Below, piece after piece: positions 48,652 to 61,047 of a stretch of 64,000 bases of DNA; within the stretch, counting starts at the first letter, position 1, and the number at the start of each line of letters is the position of its first letter. Below the pieces are notes generated by a model. That model was given only the letters and a program-made list of their open reading frames with translations, was not told the DNA's origin and did not search any database. Location of the stretch: NCBI GenBank assembly GCA_019828545.1, contig JACVRA010000050.1, forward strand, positions 434,001-498,000. Direction: 5' to 3'. The translations under genes and the position numbers were made by a program. Source of the stretch: Paracamarosporium sp. OC-R06-R3. Its lineage: Eukaryota; Ascomycota; Dothideomycetes; Pleosporales; Didymosphaeriaceae.

Positions 48652-50179
48652 ATGGAGTGTTGCTTGAACCTGGACACAGGAGCGTCGTCTCCTTCCAGCT
48701 TCTCCTTGTCAGTCACTGAATCGCCTCAAACCATTAGCACTCCGGACACACAGAAATCGGTTTTGTTCGACGAGGATGTCGCGGCTGATCCGTTGAATAT
48801 CGGCGAAGACGCTTCGCTTTCCTTCATAATGGTGGTGGGAGGTCTCGGATACATTGGGTCTCACACCGTTCTCGAGCTGATGAAGGCGAACTACAACGTA
48901 TTAGTGATCGACAACTTGAGCAACTCGTACGAGGGCGTCCTACACCGTATTATGGCATTAGCGACCGAGCACTGTGCTATGCTTGACAAGCCAGTGCCGG
49001 CACTGCAGTTTCAGCAGATGGACTACCGGAGCCCTCTCATGAGGACGATTCTCGCAAATTACTCCTCATACAACGTATGCAGCAAGCCTGCTTCCTCTAT
49101 GCGCTTCCCCTATTCGGCTCTGCAACGCACCGACTCCGGTATCGACGTGGAATCAGAAGACACGCCAGACCCCATGCTCAGGCGCGAATCCAGGATCACT
49201 GGTGTTATTCATTTTGCTGCTTATAAGTCGGTTGAAGAAAGCATCCGCATGCCGCTCAAATACTACATGAATAACGTTTGTGGAATGGTGGAATTTCTTG
49301 CTCTGCTAGAGGAGTTTGGTATCAAAAACTTTGTCTTCTCATCCTCAGCGACCGTGTACGGCGAAGGTGCCAACTGTGGAGTTCCCCTACGGGAGGAACT
49401 TTGTGTGCATCATCCGGAAACATTCTGCGACGACGACGGATTTGAGCGGCATGCGATACCAGGAGTGATGGGCCTTACCTCGCCATACGGCAGGTCTAAA
49501 TTCATGTGCGAATCGATCCTGGCTGATGTTGCGCGGTCAGACACATCATGGTCGATAACAGCCTTGCGTTATTTCAACCCGGTAAGTCAGCCATCTCCCT
49601 GGAGTGTGTAAGAGGCTGACGATAATTGGCGGGTAGGTGGGGTGTCACGAATCTGGATTGCTTGGTGAAGATCCTCGTCAAAAACCCAGCAACCTCATTC
49701 CTGTGATTGCCACCGTACTGACGGGCACTAAACCAGTCTTGGACATCTTTGGTACCGACTGGAATACCCCGGACGGAACAGCTGTTCGAGACTTCATCCA
49801 CGTAGTCGATTTAGCCCAAGGCCATGTCTCGGCATTGGCGGCATCTGCAGCAGGTCGTGTCAAAGCGCCTTTTCGGGCTTATAATCTTGGTGAGTGAGAG
49901 ACCAAGCTTCTCAGCAGACCGTGTTAACGATTGCTAGGAACCGGCCGAGGACACACTGTGCGCGAAGTGCACCAAAGCCTCGAAGCTACGTCAGGGAGAA
50001 AGATTCCGGTGCGTGAGGCAGGCCGGAGGGCAGGCGACGTTGGCTTCTGCGTGGCGGAGGTCCGAAGAGCCGAGACGGAACTTGCATGGAGGGCACAGAA
50101 GACGTTGGAGGATTGTTCAGTGGATGTGTGGAACTTCACCAAAGGGCGGTGTCCAGTGGCTGTCGGCATGGAAAGCTAG
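48652..50179 (+). CDS. uge3: UDP-glucose/GlcNAc 4-epimerase of the GAG pathway (Uge3-like)
   Basis: Exons 48652..49581, 49637..49889, 49938..50179; 474 residues. The enzyme interconverts UDP-Glc/UDP-Gal and, in Uge3, UDP-GlcNAc/UDP-GalNAc, feeding the GAG synthase in the cytosol. Rossmann motif GGLGYIGSH (about 62-70), VIDNLSNS, HFAAYKSVEESI, SSSATVYG, catalytic SPYGRSK and RYFNPVGCHESG (restored by intron 1), then TPDGTAVRDFIHVVDLAQGH and AYNLGTGRGHTV (restored by intron 2). A 59-residue Ser-rich N-terminal extension precedes the canonical start at MVVGGLGY. A roughly 40-residue insertion lies between DYRSP and GVIHFAAY. Both are absent from housekeeping epimerases. Its place beside the GAG genes supports uge3 rather than a Leloir uge. 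Confidence 0.88.
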
Positions 50180-50742
50180 CACGGCAAGAGAATCACTGTA
50201 TGGGTTCTGGAAGCTTAGCAAGGCGTTTGGGTGTCGGGATATCTGCATTCGCATACGCTAGCGTCATAGATGTTTTCTCTTCAGTGGGACGCCAGAGCCT
50301 CGTCTGGCCTAATCAAGGCATATCGCTTCTCTGCTGACGATGCGAGCGTGAGTCGGAGAAGGAGAGGCGACAACAAGTGGAGGCTCGCGGTCCTTGTGTG
50401 CTGGCGGCCCCAGTGTTTTCACTGCGGGGTGATCTGCCTGGCCGACTGGGATAGACGCCGGACCCCGCGTCCTCGAAGTGGTGCGACGGTCGAAGAAGCT
50501 CGGCGCAGAGCAGACGACGAGTCGCATGCGGACAAAGAGGCGTTGGGCAGCGCTAGAGTAGAGCAAGGAGCCATGTTTGCGGCGGCGCGGCACTCTGCGG
50601 GCGGCATGGGTGGTTCCACGGCGCCAAGCGGCACGTGACAGGCCCGCACCTTGCTCAGACGGCGAGCCGCAGCACGACATCGACATTCACCACCCCCCCC
50701 AGAGTCGGACGTCTCGCGCAACTGAGTGCGCTGCCCGCTGCC
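50180..50742. other. Spacer between uge3 and the C6 factor
   Basis: About 560 bases. The transcription-factor frame is open upstream to 50635, but Met at 50743 has the better start context (GCCATGG), so this stretch probably holds its promoter and 5' UTR. Confidence 0.45.
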
Positions 50743-52984
50743 ATGGCCTCGCAGCCCTACCCGCTGGTCTCGGCTGCGGTGGATCCCGCCTTCTGGGCCC
50801 AGGCCCAGGATGCCGCCGACGCGCTACATCTGTCGCCCTCGGCAAGCTCTACCACTCAGGACAGCCAGCAGAGCAACACGCCGCCCACCCTGACCCCCAA
50901 GTCTGACGGCGACCGCAAGAACAGCCAGGGCGGCCAGCAGGACGGCCAGCAGAACGGCCAGCAGAGCGGCCAGCAGGGCGCCCAGAACGGCGCCCAAGCC
51001 CGCACCTCCGTGGCCGTGGCGTGCGTCCCGTGCCGCAGCCGCCACCTTAAGTGCGACGGCGGCGTGAGATGCTTGCGATGCCGCGCCGACGGCGTAGACT
51101 GCACCTACATCAAGTCACGCCGTGGCTGGAAGGGCAAGAGGAAGAAGCCTGGAGAGAACGGCGCATCCGTCGTCCCTGGTGTGCTCCTGTCCCTCCCCAC
51201 CCGCTGGTCCCCGCTGATGTCCAACAGGTCAAGATGCCAACGCCCTGCCATCAGGTCCTCTGCTCAACACCAATCTCTCGCCCACCAGTGTCCAGTCATT
51301 GTCCCCCGAGTTTGCGTTCAGCAATGAACTGGCGCTCGCCAACCAGCTCACCACCTCCTCCCAAAGCATCGGTCTCGTCACTCCTCCAAGTGCCACCACC
51401 CAGCTCAACCTCAATGGATCTCAAAGACTAAACAAGTTTGGCCAGCTGGGTCCGCCTACGCCTATCCAGGCATTTTATCACTACTTCTACAATTCCCACC
51501 CCTTCTGCTTGCCTCAGCTCCGATTGATGCAGCTGTTCAAAGAACGGAGAGCGCCTCTTCTGGAGTATGCTGTCCAGTATCTTGGATCATGTTACCTCGC
51601 CGAGCTTCCCACAGACATGTACAAGGAAGCATTGAATCGGGCAATCGACAGCGGCCAGTTTCCAAGGGACGGTTTCTCAGTACAAGCTCTTATTATCTAC
51701 GCTGTTGGTCTCCATGCCAACAACGAAGTTCCGAGGTCTGCCCAGATTTTCCATCTCGTGCAGAACATGGTATTGGAGCTCGGCATGAATCGCATGGACT
51801 TCGCTCTCATTCACGGAAACAACGACAGGATTCTAGAGGAGAGCTGGAGAAGAACTTGGTGGTCTTCGTACACTGTCAACGGCATGTTGACAGCCGTCAA
51901 CCCAGGCGTACAATTCCGGTTGAAGGACATTGCTACCGACGTTCCGCTACCTTGTGAGGACCACCAGTATTTCTCTGGAGTAAGTACACACCTTGCTTGT
52001 CGTACCATGGAGCATGCCTCATCAATTATGCCGTATACCCTCATCTTGCCCCCTCACTCCGATTGATTTCTGCCATCGAACGATAACGTCATCTTCATGT
52101 GCTAACCTTTCTTAGCAAATACCCTACCCGCACACCCTTCAAGAATACGACGATGCCGCCTTCGCCCCCGAAGAGATAATATTTTCATCTTTCACCTACC
52201 TCATCGACGCGATCCGAATCCTCGGAAAAGTCTTCGAAGTTGCTCGTCTCGATAGCCAGTTCGAGTATCACGCCGTCGATGTTGTGGATTCCTACCTTGT
52301 CAACTGGCGTCTCCATCTTCCTGCCAACAAGCTCGAGATCGTCAATAATGACGGCCAAATCGACGAGGTGCTCTTCCAAGCGCACATGGTCAATGCGGGA
52401 AGCACCATCATGCTGCACCGTCCGCGTTCCAATCTCGGATTCGGTAGTGTGGAGAACGTGAACATTTGCGTCCAACCAGGCCAGGTGCTGCTTCCTACGC
52501 AAACGAGAGAGATCCACACGGCCAAGTGCCTCACATCTGCGGAGAACATTTCAAGCTTGATCAAGCTGCCCGGCCAACTCATCTACCACACTCCATTCTT
52601 CACGTGCGTTGTGGTCATGGCCTCAGTCGTGCACCTCTCATACTGGTCTTTCCTCGTCCCCGATGGCCAAGACGACATCATCAAGCAATCGATCCGCCTC
52701 GACGTCGGCACGCTGCAGCAGTACTCCAACACCTGGGACATCGCGCATGTGGTGCTCGGCCAGGTGCGCGGCGTAGCACACACGCTGTTCAACAGCAAGA
52801 AGGCAATGAGCATCCACCTGTGGAGCAACATCGCGCACGACGATGTCATACGCGGCGTCATCGAGGACGGGGCCACCGTCCCTGTCCAGCAGTACAACCA
52901 ACTGCTCGCACCGTAAGTTTTGCACACTACCACCCCTCTCCTCCCTCGCAAACTAAACACCACCGCAGAATGCTTAAATCTTAG
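50743..52984 (+). CDS. Zn(II)2Cys6 transcription factor
   Basis: Exons 50743..51178, 51228..51979, 52116..52912, 52969..52984. The last intron (GTAAGT..CGCAG) replaces an in-frame stop at 52914 and changes the end from LLAP to LLAPMLKS. About 666 residues. The zinc cluster CVPCRSRHLKCDGG..RCLRCRADGVDC has Cys spacing 2-6-5-2-6 and is followed by a basic linker. A GQQ/GQQN low-complexity repeat lies just before the DNA-binding domain. A fungal_trans regulatory domain follows (EESWRRTWWSSYTVNG). It is nuclear and binds DNA, target unknown. It lies next to uge3 in the same direction, so it could regulate GAG genes, but adjacency alone does not show that. An alternative start is 50635. Confidence 0.85.
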
Positions 52985-53991
52985 TCGCCACATCCTCCGC
53001 CATCTCACCAGACCAGATACTCCACGAAGTATCCATTGCCCATATACCCGCCCTTGCAGCTTAGAAGTAGCTTTGTACCTCATCTACCTCTTTTCATATC
53101 CTTTCATTTGCGTTCGTTCTTCACGGTCGCTTTGACAGCGACGTTTACGTTTACATTCCTTTTTATTTCCATACTCGTTTCGTTTTTACCCAGTGACAGC
53201 GGTAGTAGAGCGGCAACCCCTCCACGTGACAATCGCTATTAGAGCTTGGACGGATGAATGGACGGACGGATGAACACGTATTCAGTTATGTATCCATCAA
53301 GGAACGCAACACAACATAGCAAGTGAACCCCCCCATTTCATTCCACTCACGTACGGAAGCGGTACGGAAACGAACTCCATCACAGGTATGCAGCAGGATA
53401 AGATAGGATAGGAAACCAAACTAAAGGAAAAATCCAAATGAGTGCCTGGATACAGATATAGACGTAATGTCATTATGCTGGGGTGCTTCTAAATATGCTC
53501 GACTGGTTGTGAAGCGACATACGAATGACGTCAATCGTGTATGCGGGCAGATAGGGTAAGGTTAGGGTAGGTTAGCGGGCAGGGTAGCGGAAAAGTTTTC
53601 GCAGCGAGCGAGCTCCGAGCGCTACTCTACATGCGCACACGACAGTTTGGGTCTCCACTTGTAGTCAATCACGAATAGCAGATCGAGTGAGTGTAAGAAG
53701 ATAAGACCGCAATCTCAAGAACGCTCTTTCGAGCCTCTAATTGTTCATCGGGAAACGCCAGCTATTCCAGCGTCTCATAATGGAAGGAAAGCTCGAAGAA
53801 AATAAAAAGCTCCACCCGCACCAATTCCCTTTCTCTAGACCCATTTTCCGCTAGCCTAGAAATGTTCGTACGCATGCTTCCCTCACGCTATCCCAATTCG
53901 CTAGATGCCCGTATCCATATTTCGTGATTCCATCGCAGCGCTCGTGCAGCCCTGTAATGCGAGGCTGCAGAGGCGAGTCCCAAAAGCCTAT
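52985..53991. other. Convergent 3' region between the C6 factor and Ran
   Basis: About 1 kb of pyrimidine-rich and simple-repeat-like sequence (GACGGA/GGATGA units near 53240-53275). It probably contains both 3' UTRs. No gene is seen. Confidence 0.5.
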
Positions 53992-54853
53992 CTACAAGTC
54001 GGCGTCTTCCTCGTCGGGCAGCGGCATCTGTGCGGCGTCCGCCATCTCCTTCTGGTACTGCTCAAGCACGGCCTGGTCGACCTGAACCTCCGGGGGAGCA
54101 AGGGCTGGGGCGGCGACAAACTCGAGCGTCTGGTTGCCGACGAGTTTCCGGGCGAGCCAGAGGAAGGGCTTCTCGAAGTTGTAGTTCGATTTGGCCGAGA
54201 TGTCGTAGTACTGCAGGTTCTTCTTTCGGTGGAAGGTAATGGCCTTGGCCTTGACCTTGCGCTCCTTGACGTCGACCTTGTTACCGGTGAGGACGATGGG
54301 GATGTTCTCGCAGACACGGACAAGGTCACCTGGGGTCTGTTAGCGTGGCATTTGCTTGCCGAAGATTGAGACTCACGGTGCCAGTTGGGAACGTTCTTGT
54401 AGGTGATGCGGGAGGTGACGTCGAACATGATAATACCGCACTGGCCGTTGATGTAGTATCCATCACGAAGACCACCGAACTTTTCCTGGCCGGCGGTATC
54501 CCAGACGTCGAACTGGATCTGACCGAGGTTCTGTCTTGTATCAGCATGCCGTCTTAAGCGCGCAGCGGTGTGCGAGGCGTACCGTGGTGAAGCCGAGGGG
54601 GTGGACTTCGACACCGAGGGTGGCAATGTACTTCTTCTCGAACTCTCCGGTCAAGTGGCGCTTGACGAAGGTGGTCTGCAATCGATCGTTAGCCGCATGT
54701 CCTGAGAATGCGATCGCGCTGGCAGTGGCAGCCATGGCGGCGTGGATGCGCAAAAAGGCACCTAAAATTGCGAGCGCTTACCTTTCCGGTACCACCGTCG
54801 CCGACAAGCACAAGCTTGAAGGTGGGGACGGGTTGTCCTGCAGCTTCGGCCAT
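53992..54853 (-). CDS. gsp1: Ran/Gsp1 small GTPase (nuclear transport)
   Basis: Exons 54853..54782, 54675..54583, 54530..54377, 54329..53992; 218 residues, the usual Ran length. G1 GDGGTGKT is split by intron 1 and restored. [18 protein letters not shown] (G3 and switch II), TGNKVD (G4) and [12 protein letters not shown] (G5) follow, and the acidic C-terminal DEEDADL matches the Ran tail. Ran cycles between GDP and GTP forms to drive import and export through the nuclear pore and to organise the spindle. The gene is an ordinary conserved housekeeping gene. Splice sites are all canonical. Confidence 0.96.
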
Positions 54854-55293
54854 GGTGTGTGTTTTGTTGTGGCGGGGTGCAGGTGATGTTGTGATTGCGC
54901 AAAAACTGCGAAGTGTCAGACGACAGCGGCCGAGCGACGTGAAAAGTCGAGCAGAGAGGTCTCGTGGACTGCGCAGGCGTACCTTGAGTGGTTGGGGGTG
55001 GGGAGCGAGGGGCAGAAGGAGTGCAGTGTCGTGGGGCAAGCAGACGGCCATGTTTTTATGGCTAGGTGAGTTGGCCAAGCGGCCCGGGCGGTGAGGCTGG
55101 TTAGTCAGCCAGAAAATCGCTTCACAGGCAACAGCAAGGCAGGCAGGCGACAGAGGGAGAGCGCAGCCTGAAAGACGCAATATGTAAACTACAGAAAGAG
55201 GAGCAAACCCAGGGATATCATGCCCATTCGTCCTGTAACGCCTTGCTATGCAGTTCTATACCGTCCGCAGACTCGCCGCCACATCCAGGCGCC
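54854..55293. other. Promoter region of Ran; 3' flank of nas2
   Basis: A 440-base stretch upstream of the Ran start on the minus strand. It is GC-rich with no TATA, as is common for housekeeping genes. No gene is seen. Confidence 0.4.
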
Positions 55294-56199
55294 CTACAAC
55301 GGCAGCAGGTTGCATCCTAGCATGCCTCTGCCACCCCAGTTGCGCCGTGGCGTAAGCTGCATCTCTATCGACTCTGCTGGGCCTGCAGCGCTGGGCCGCA
55401 GGGCCTTGACGATGATGGGGAGCTGCAGCCCGTCAGCGCTGTACACGCAAGACAGCAGCGCGTGCAGCCCGAAGCCTCGTGAAGCTTGGGCGTGCGCGCG
55501 CCAGGTCTTGTAACATTACTCACCCCTTCGTTCTGCGACACTACCTGCGTGAGTCGCGCCAGCTTGTCGTGGTTTGTCCAGTCCACCCATCCAAACTTAG
55601 TTATGCTGTCGCCCACTTGCAAGCCAGCCGTCTCTGCCGGGCTGCCTGCCACGACGCTGTTGACCTTTGCGAAGGGCGCTTCGAGAGCCGCCGGAGCAGC
55701 ACTGCCCGCTGCGAGTGGGCGAGCAGAGGCGGTGTCGTTGTTCTGGGCTTGCTCTTGCAGATGCGCGTGGTGCTCGTGCAGGCCCTTCTCGATTCGCGTC
55801 ATGAGCTCCTTGTAGTCGTTCTTCAGCCGGATGATGCGTGCGCGCGTTGTCCGGACTGCTCAACTCATCAGCACGCCTTCTTCCGCGTCGGCAACAGTCG
55901 TACTCTGAGCAACGTCGACGTCTGCGCGCGGGAAACCGTCGAACGTCGTGAGGGTCGTGTTCATGGTGACGCCGTGCTAGCAGAGACAATCAGCATGGGC
56001 CCAGAGCGATGCATACGGTCGAGATGCATACGGAGTCCAGCACTTGGCCCAGGGCCTTGAGCTCTGCCTCGACGCGGTCCTTGTCGGCGATGAGCTCCTG
56101 CAGCGACAGCTGGTCCTTGGGCACGCCATTTGAATATCCCGCAGACGTGGGGCCCGAGGCCACGGTCGGCGCGTGAAGGTCGTCCATGTGCAATCCCAT
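55294..56199 (-). CDS. nas2: 26S proteasome assembly chaperone Nas2/PSMD9 (p27)
   Basis: Exons 56199..56032, 55976..55904, 55855..55524, 55422..55294; 233 residues from Met at 56199, with Met at 56187 as an alternative. Nas2 binds the Rpt5 C terminus during assembly of the 19S base. The N-terminal helical domain shows the conserved block HGVTMNTTLTTFDGFPRADV, then RLKNDYKELM. A PDZ domain follows with FAKVNSVVAGSPAETAGLQ and VGDSITKFG. The C-terminal LTPRRNW.GRGMLGCNLLPL is the family ending and is reached only through the last intron. Each intron keeps frame. Confidence 0.93.
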
Positions 56200-56894
56200 C
56201 AAGAGAGACGGTACGGTGACGTTGGTCTCTGTGGCAGCCTGCGGGGTTGGAGGGGAACACGCTCCAAGCATTTGGAGGCTAGCGTCTTCCTTTTGTGGAC
56301 GCTTCGCCTTCGCGTCTTCCACACGGCGACTACGCGGACCACGGGTGGTACATACGCATCAGAACAACATTGTAATCGCACATAGGCACACCCAAGGGCA
56401 CACCGACCGCAAGCGACGCATCAAACACGGTGAGCGTTGCTTGATAGGCGCCATGAGACATTTCCCCCCCGCCACCGAGGGCAACGCGGGAAGTGGGCAA
56501 GAGCTCGTTGGCGACTGCCCTCGCGGGTGTCTCCAACGCACCAGACGTCGCGCCTTCTTGATGGATATGGCCTACGCCTCCGCCTCTTCCTTCATCACAG
56601 GCTTGCCCTTGAAGTCATCTCCGCGACAGCCCTTGCCTGCCGCTCCTCATTCCTACCTCTCACCAATGCGTAGAGTGCCGTAGCTCCGCACTTTCCTTTG
56701 CCTTGAGTCGGGTTATCATTCCTGTTCGTAGTTCTTACTGCCTCTTGCTCTCCGGGCCCCACTCCAAGGCTCCTCCAGAGCACTCGATCCTTTAGCCATC
56801 GACTCTGGCACTCAAATAATATTTATCTTCCATGCCGCCCCACACTTCCCTACTTCATCAATGCAGTAGTGCTTGAACTGCCGTCAACTCCAAA
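56200..56894. other. Divergent promoter region between nas2 and the RhoGEF gene
   Basis: About 0.7 kb between head-to-head genes. The open frame at 56186-56683 is antisense and leader shadow without family features. Confidence 0.45.
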
Positions 56895-59800
56895 ATGGCC
56901 TACGTGCTGTCCCTCCGGCCTCATAGCCCTCTCAAGCGCTCCTTCAGCGACAATCCCTATCTAGCCTCTTGCTCACCAATCAGAGATGTTACCATCGGCG
57001 CTCTCCGCGACGTCACGTCCAGAAACGCTTCAGCATGCTCTCTCTATACCTTGGGCTCAAGCAGAGCCGGCGACTGGCTTCGAGGAACAGAGAACTCACC
57101 ACCGCTCGTTTCTTGCTCCCTACTAGATTTTGTCCCAGAAGCAGACGGACACAACACACAGGCTGGATTGGATGATCATGTGCCTCGGAAGAGAAGCTGC
57201 GGACTCAACCGACCGGCTCCATCGTTCTCCAAAGTTGCTACTCCCAACGATCCTTATTCAAGAATGCCGAAAGTAACTGTTCAGGAGTCAGAACGTGACT
57301 CAATTGACCCTAGTTCATCAGAGCCCATGGTAGTCGACAACAACACCGATAATGGCACTGAGTCCTTCGATCTATACGGAGCAACCCATGTTCCGCTTTC
57401 AGAAGGACGCTTATTTGACAATACGGCGGGCGGGTCTCATAAAGAACTAGGAGCATCTGTAGAGGATGTTGTTAGCCCGCAACCATTTCGACGATGGATG
57501 AGCACTCTAAGGCGCCGACACATTCACAGATGTAAAGACCCTTTGACCGAAGTACCTGCTGTGGCCATTGAGATGATGGAAGATGACGCGTTACCTATTC
57601 CGTCAAGTGTTCCAATCACAGAAACAGTACGACGACTGTCTGATTCAAAGTCGTCGTCTTTGGGATGCGTAACAGCAATCAGGTCCGCATCAATCACCGT
57701 GGCTAGCGCCAGCATTGCCCCCCGATCCGATACAGGCGGTTTTACAGACAAATGTCGTTTGGGAAAAAGAAGTAGTCACTACTCAGAAGTGCGCAAGTCC
57801 ACGGAAAGCCATGGAGGGGCTCTGAGCACCATCGTTGATGAAGGAGCCTGGCTTCGATCTGTTCAGCGACGCAAGGTTGTTGAGGAACTCATTTCCACAG
57901 AAGAGAGCTATATTGCCGATCTCAAGGTTTTGGTTAACGTGGGTACCTACTTGAACCGTTGCACAGGGAACGGACACTGACGTCTTTTGAGGATTATTTC
58001 ACGATCTTAAGCGGCGTTCCAGCGTTACCAGCACCCACACGAGCGTCCATTCAACGGAACATCTCCCAGCTTTTGCAACTGCACGAAGACTTGCTCACCG
58101 AGCTTCACCAAGTGGTCCCCCAAGCAGAATTTCCTCAAAGCGCATATCAAGAAACATATCCCATGACCAAAGCGAAACATATTCGTTTCCACAGCGCGGA
58201 TCTTGTTCCTGGGCGCTTTGTCGAACACAAGATTACCCGAAGGTTGCGACACTCCTTGGATATTGCACGATCACCAGATCAACGACCGCAAGACCTTGTA
58301 ATAGATACCAAAACCATTGGGGACATTGCTAAGATCTTCAACAAACATGTGCGTCTCTGTGAATCTGGGATCAATGCTCACATTTAACTTTTTACAGATG
58401 AAACGTTTCTTTACATATGAGGAATATGGTGCGCATTGGACCACCATGTCACAGGACCTTACCTCGAGTTGCAAGAGCCTACATGGTTGGCAGGAGTACG
58501 AACGTGGCGTGGAAGCTCTTTCCAAAGTTGTTGCATCGGAGAACAACCGCTCGACAAGTAGTCGCAAGGCTTTAAGTTTTCCAGACCTACTTATAAAGGT
58601 GCGAATGTACAACTTGTACCTACTAGTACGGACTAACACTACTTCTAGCCAATTCAGAGGGTATGCAAATACCCACTCCTTTTCGGTGATCTCTGTCGGC
58701 ATACACCTGTCTACGATGACCCCGAAGCGCATGCAGAGGTGGAGAAAGCACTCTTTAGGTTGCAAGAAGCGATACGCGAAGTCAACAAGGCCAAGGACGA
58801 CCCCAAAACCCGCCGCCTGATCGAGATTACCTGGCAATTGCAGGATCGCTTAATGTTCCAGGAACAGGTATGTCAGCTGTCCCGAAACTAGAAATCTCGG
58901 CTGAATAGTGCAGGCCATTTCAAGAGCACTAGTCTTTCGACTTCTTGGTCATGTTCTCGTTTGTGGGGTTCTTCATGTAGCTTATCAAACACCCAACCAC
59001 GTGAAAGGCCAGTACATGGCCTGTATCTTGTACAAATCCTGTCTTGTACTTGCTAATGCAGGACGCTTCTTTACCCCGTATAGCGTCGTGGCGTCAATTG
59101 CGCTAGCAAATGGGAGCATTGAAGAGACAGACAATGGACGAGGTATGGTGCTTTGCCCAAGCTTAGGATTCCAACTTACAAGGCGCAAGGTCTGCAATGC
59201 CATACCGCTCCACACTCCTGGAAACTAGTGTTCGAACATGGCCACCGTTTACACGAGATTATCCTAAGCGCTTGCTCACGCCACGAGGAAGAAGCTTGGA
59301 AGAAACAGCTTCGTCAACGTATTGTATGCGAGACACATGATTTTGTTGAAGGACAGTCGACTATGCACGATATGTTCTCATCTCTATCCTTGGACATCAA
59401 ATCGATCGGGCCTGTGTTTGGACATGCAGACAGCCTAGTGCGACGCATGTCGGTGCACCGAGCCGCAACGCTCGGTGCGAAAACACATCTAACGCAAGTC
59501 ATTATCAAGAACACCCAGGCGCAAAAGTCGCCAGAAGCACCACCCCCTTTCGCGCCGAATTCGGTTACCCGATCGCAATCGCATTTGTCCGCAACCCATA
59601 TACCCACCTTGGCTCCACGGAGGACCGAGAGAATCCGTTTGGAAACTGCATTGGAAGACGTTTGGACTAAAGATATCTTACCTTTTCCTGGTATGGGAAA
59701 TCGAAGGGTGGAAAATCAGATCCGAGCATCGGCCAATTCGGTCATGAGGAAACTCAGCATGGCCAGCATTGCCAGTAACTTCTCCCGTCGCTCGCCTAGC

Positions 59801-60349
59801 TTCTCCAGCATGAGCAACACACGCTCGGAAGACTCAAATTGCAGCAGGGTTCATAAAGTCTCGCACGGAAATCTACGTGGACATGCTATAGCAGACCGTC
59901 GACCCGCTCCAGCAGTAGTCGATTTCCACACTGCACCGGCTGCGTTCTTGCCCAACGATTTCGAACTTCCAGACACCAGGCCTTCTAGCCGTCGGCGACG
60001 CCTTGCAAGCCGAATAGCAGAAACGGAACGCTGGAGCGACAAAAGCACCCCTGGGCAACCGAAGCGGACACGGCGTCTTTCGTCGCACCTTATCAGTCTT
60101 CCTCGTACGGATGCTAGCAGTCGTGTTGGCAGTCACGTCGAAAGCAGGAGCACCTCGATGGCGTCCCACAACACGATACTACGCCAGACCGAAAGTGTCC
60201 TCGGACCACCCAAAGACCAGGAAAACGAGAGGAATAAGAGGAAGGACACTCGCGATCGTAGAACGCGACAAGATGAGCCGTCTGGCTCGCCGCCGCCAGC
60301 TAAGAAGTTTTTGAAGAGTAGAAGCAGGATCTTCAAGTTCTGGGTATGA
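56895..60349 (+). CDS. DH-PH Rho guanine nucleotide exchange factor
   Basis: Exons 56895..57938, 57992..58348, 58398..58598, 58649..58867, 58914..59142, 59190..60349; 1069 residues. The N-terminal ~320 residues are Ser-rich and probably disordered. The DH domain begins at VVEELISTEESYIADLKVLV (CR1, about 328-347), continues through FNKHMKRFFTYEEY, and shows CR3 PIQRVCKYPLLFGDL at the start of exon 4. A PH-like segment follows (about 608-725), with SWKLVFEHGHRLHEIILSA and EEEAWKKQL. A long basic, Ser/Arg-rich tail ends the protein. The enzyme would load GTP onto a Rho, Rac or Cdc42 GTPase at the cell cortex. All introns are 47-53 bases with matching frames. I cannot assign an orthologue name. 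Confidence 0.85.
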
Positions 60350-61047
60350 TAGCGAGCGAGGAAGATGTCGCGTTGAATTGTAGCATCGATGGGAATGGTT
60401 GGATTGTTTTGCTCTTGACTATAGTTCTTTTGACAACCATCAGGGGGGGAGGATCATGGACGATTGTTGCGATGCAACGACCTGGGCTATTCTTGCTCAA
60501 ACCGAGAGGGCATTCTATGGGAGTATAGATGGAATGGTTGAACGATGATTACGATGGATGGTGTGAATCGGAAAGGCACATGCAGATCATAGGGCTCTGC
60601 TGCAAGGCACACCCGCGTGCCGCAGCTGTTGAGCGTTTGCACCGTTTTGGGGATGTCGGACGGTCGATGACGTCACATTTGTTGTTGGGCACGCAGCACG
60701 GAAGCGACTATATTGGATAGGTAGCAATTGAATATATGAATAGCGTCATCGGTAATCGGGTACACGGAGAAACTTGGCACTCTGTAGGCGTTTCCCGGGG
60801 CCAGGCCACTGTGAGGCTCGTTCGAGGTTGTGGTGTGGACTTGGAAGGTGAGAGAAGACGCTGGCTTGGCGATGACGTACGGCACGTCCATGCCCCGCCG
60901 AAGCTCACACGAGCTACAAAAGCACACCGCTGCCCCTCATGCTCAATCACATTTGACGACTCTACACGACTCTCGATACCTTGATCAATTCACTCCATCA
61001 CCAATCTCTTCACTTCCACACCACACACATACACACAACTCGCCATC
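60350..61047. other. Spacer upstream of the Rtc3-like gene
   Basis: About 0.7 kb, no gene seen. The last 80 bases before 61048 are CA-rich, typical of a fungal leader. Confidence 0.45.
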
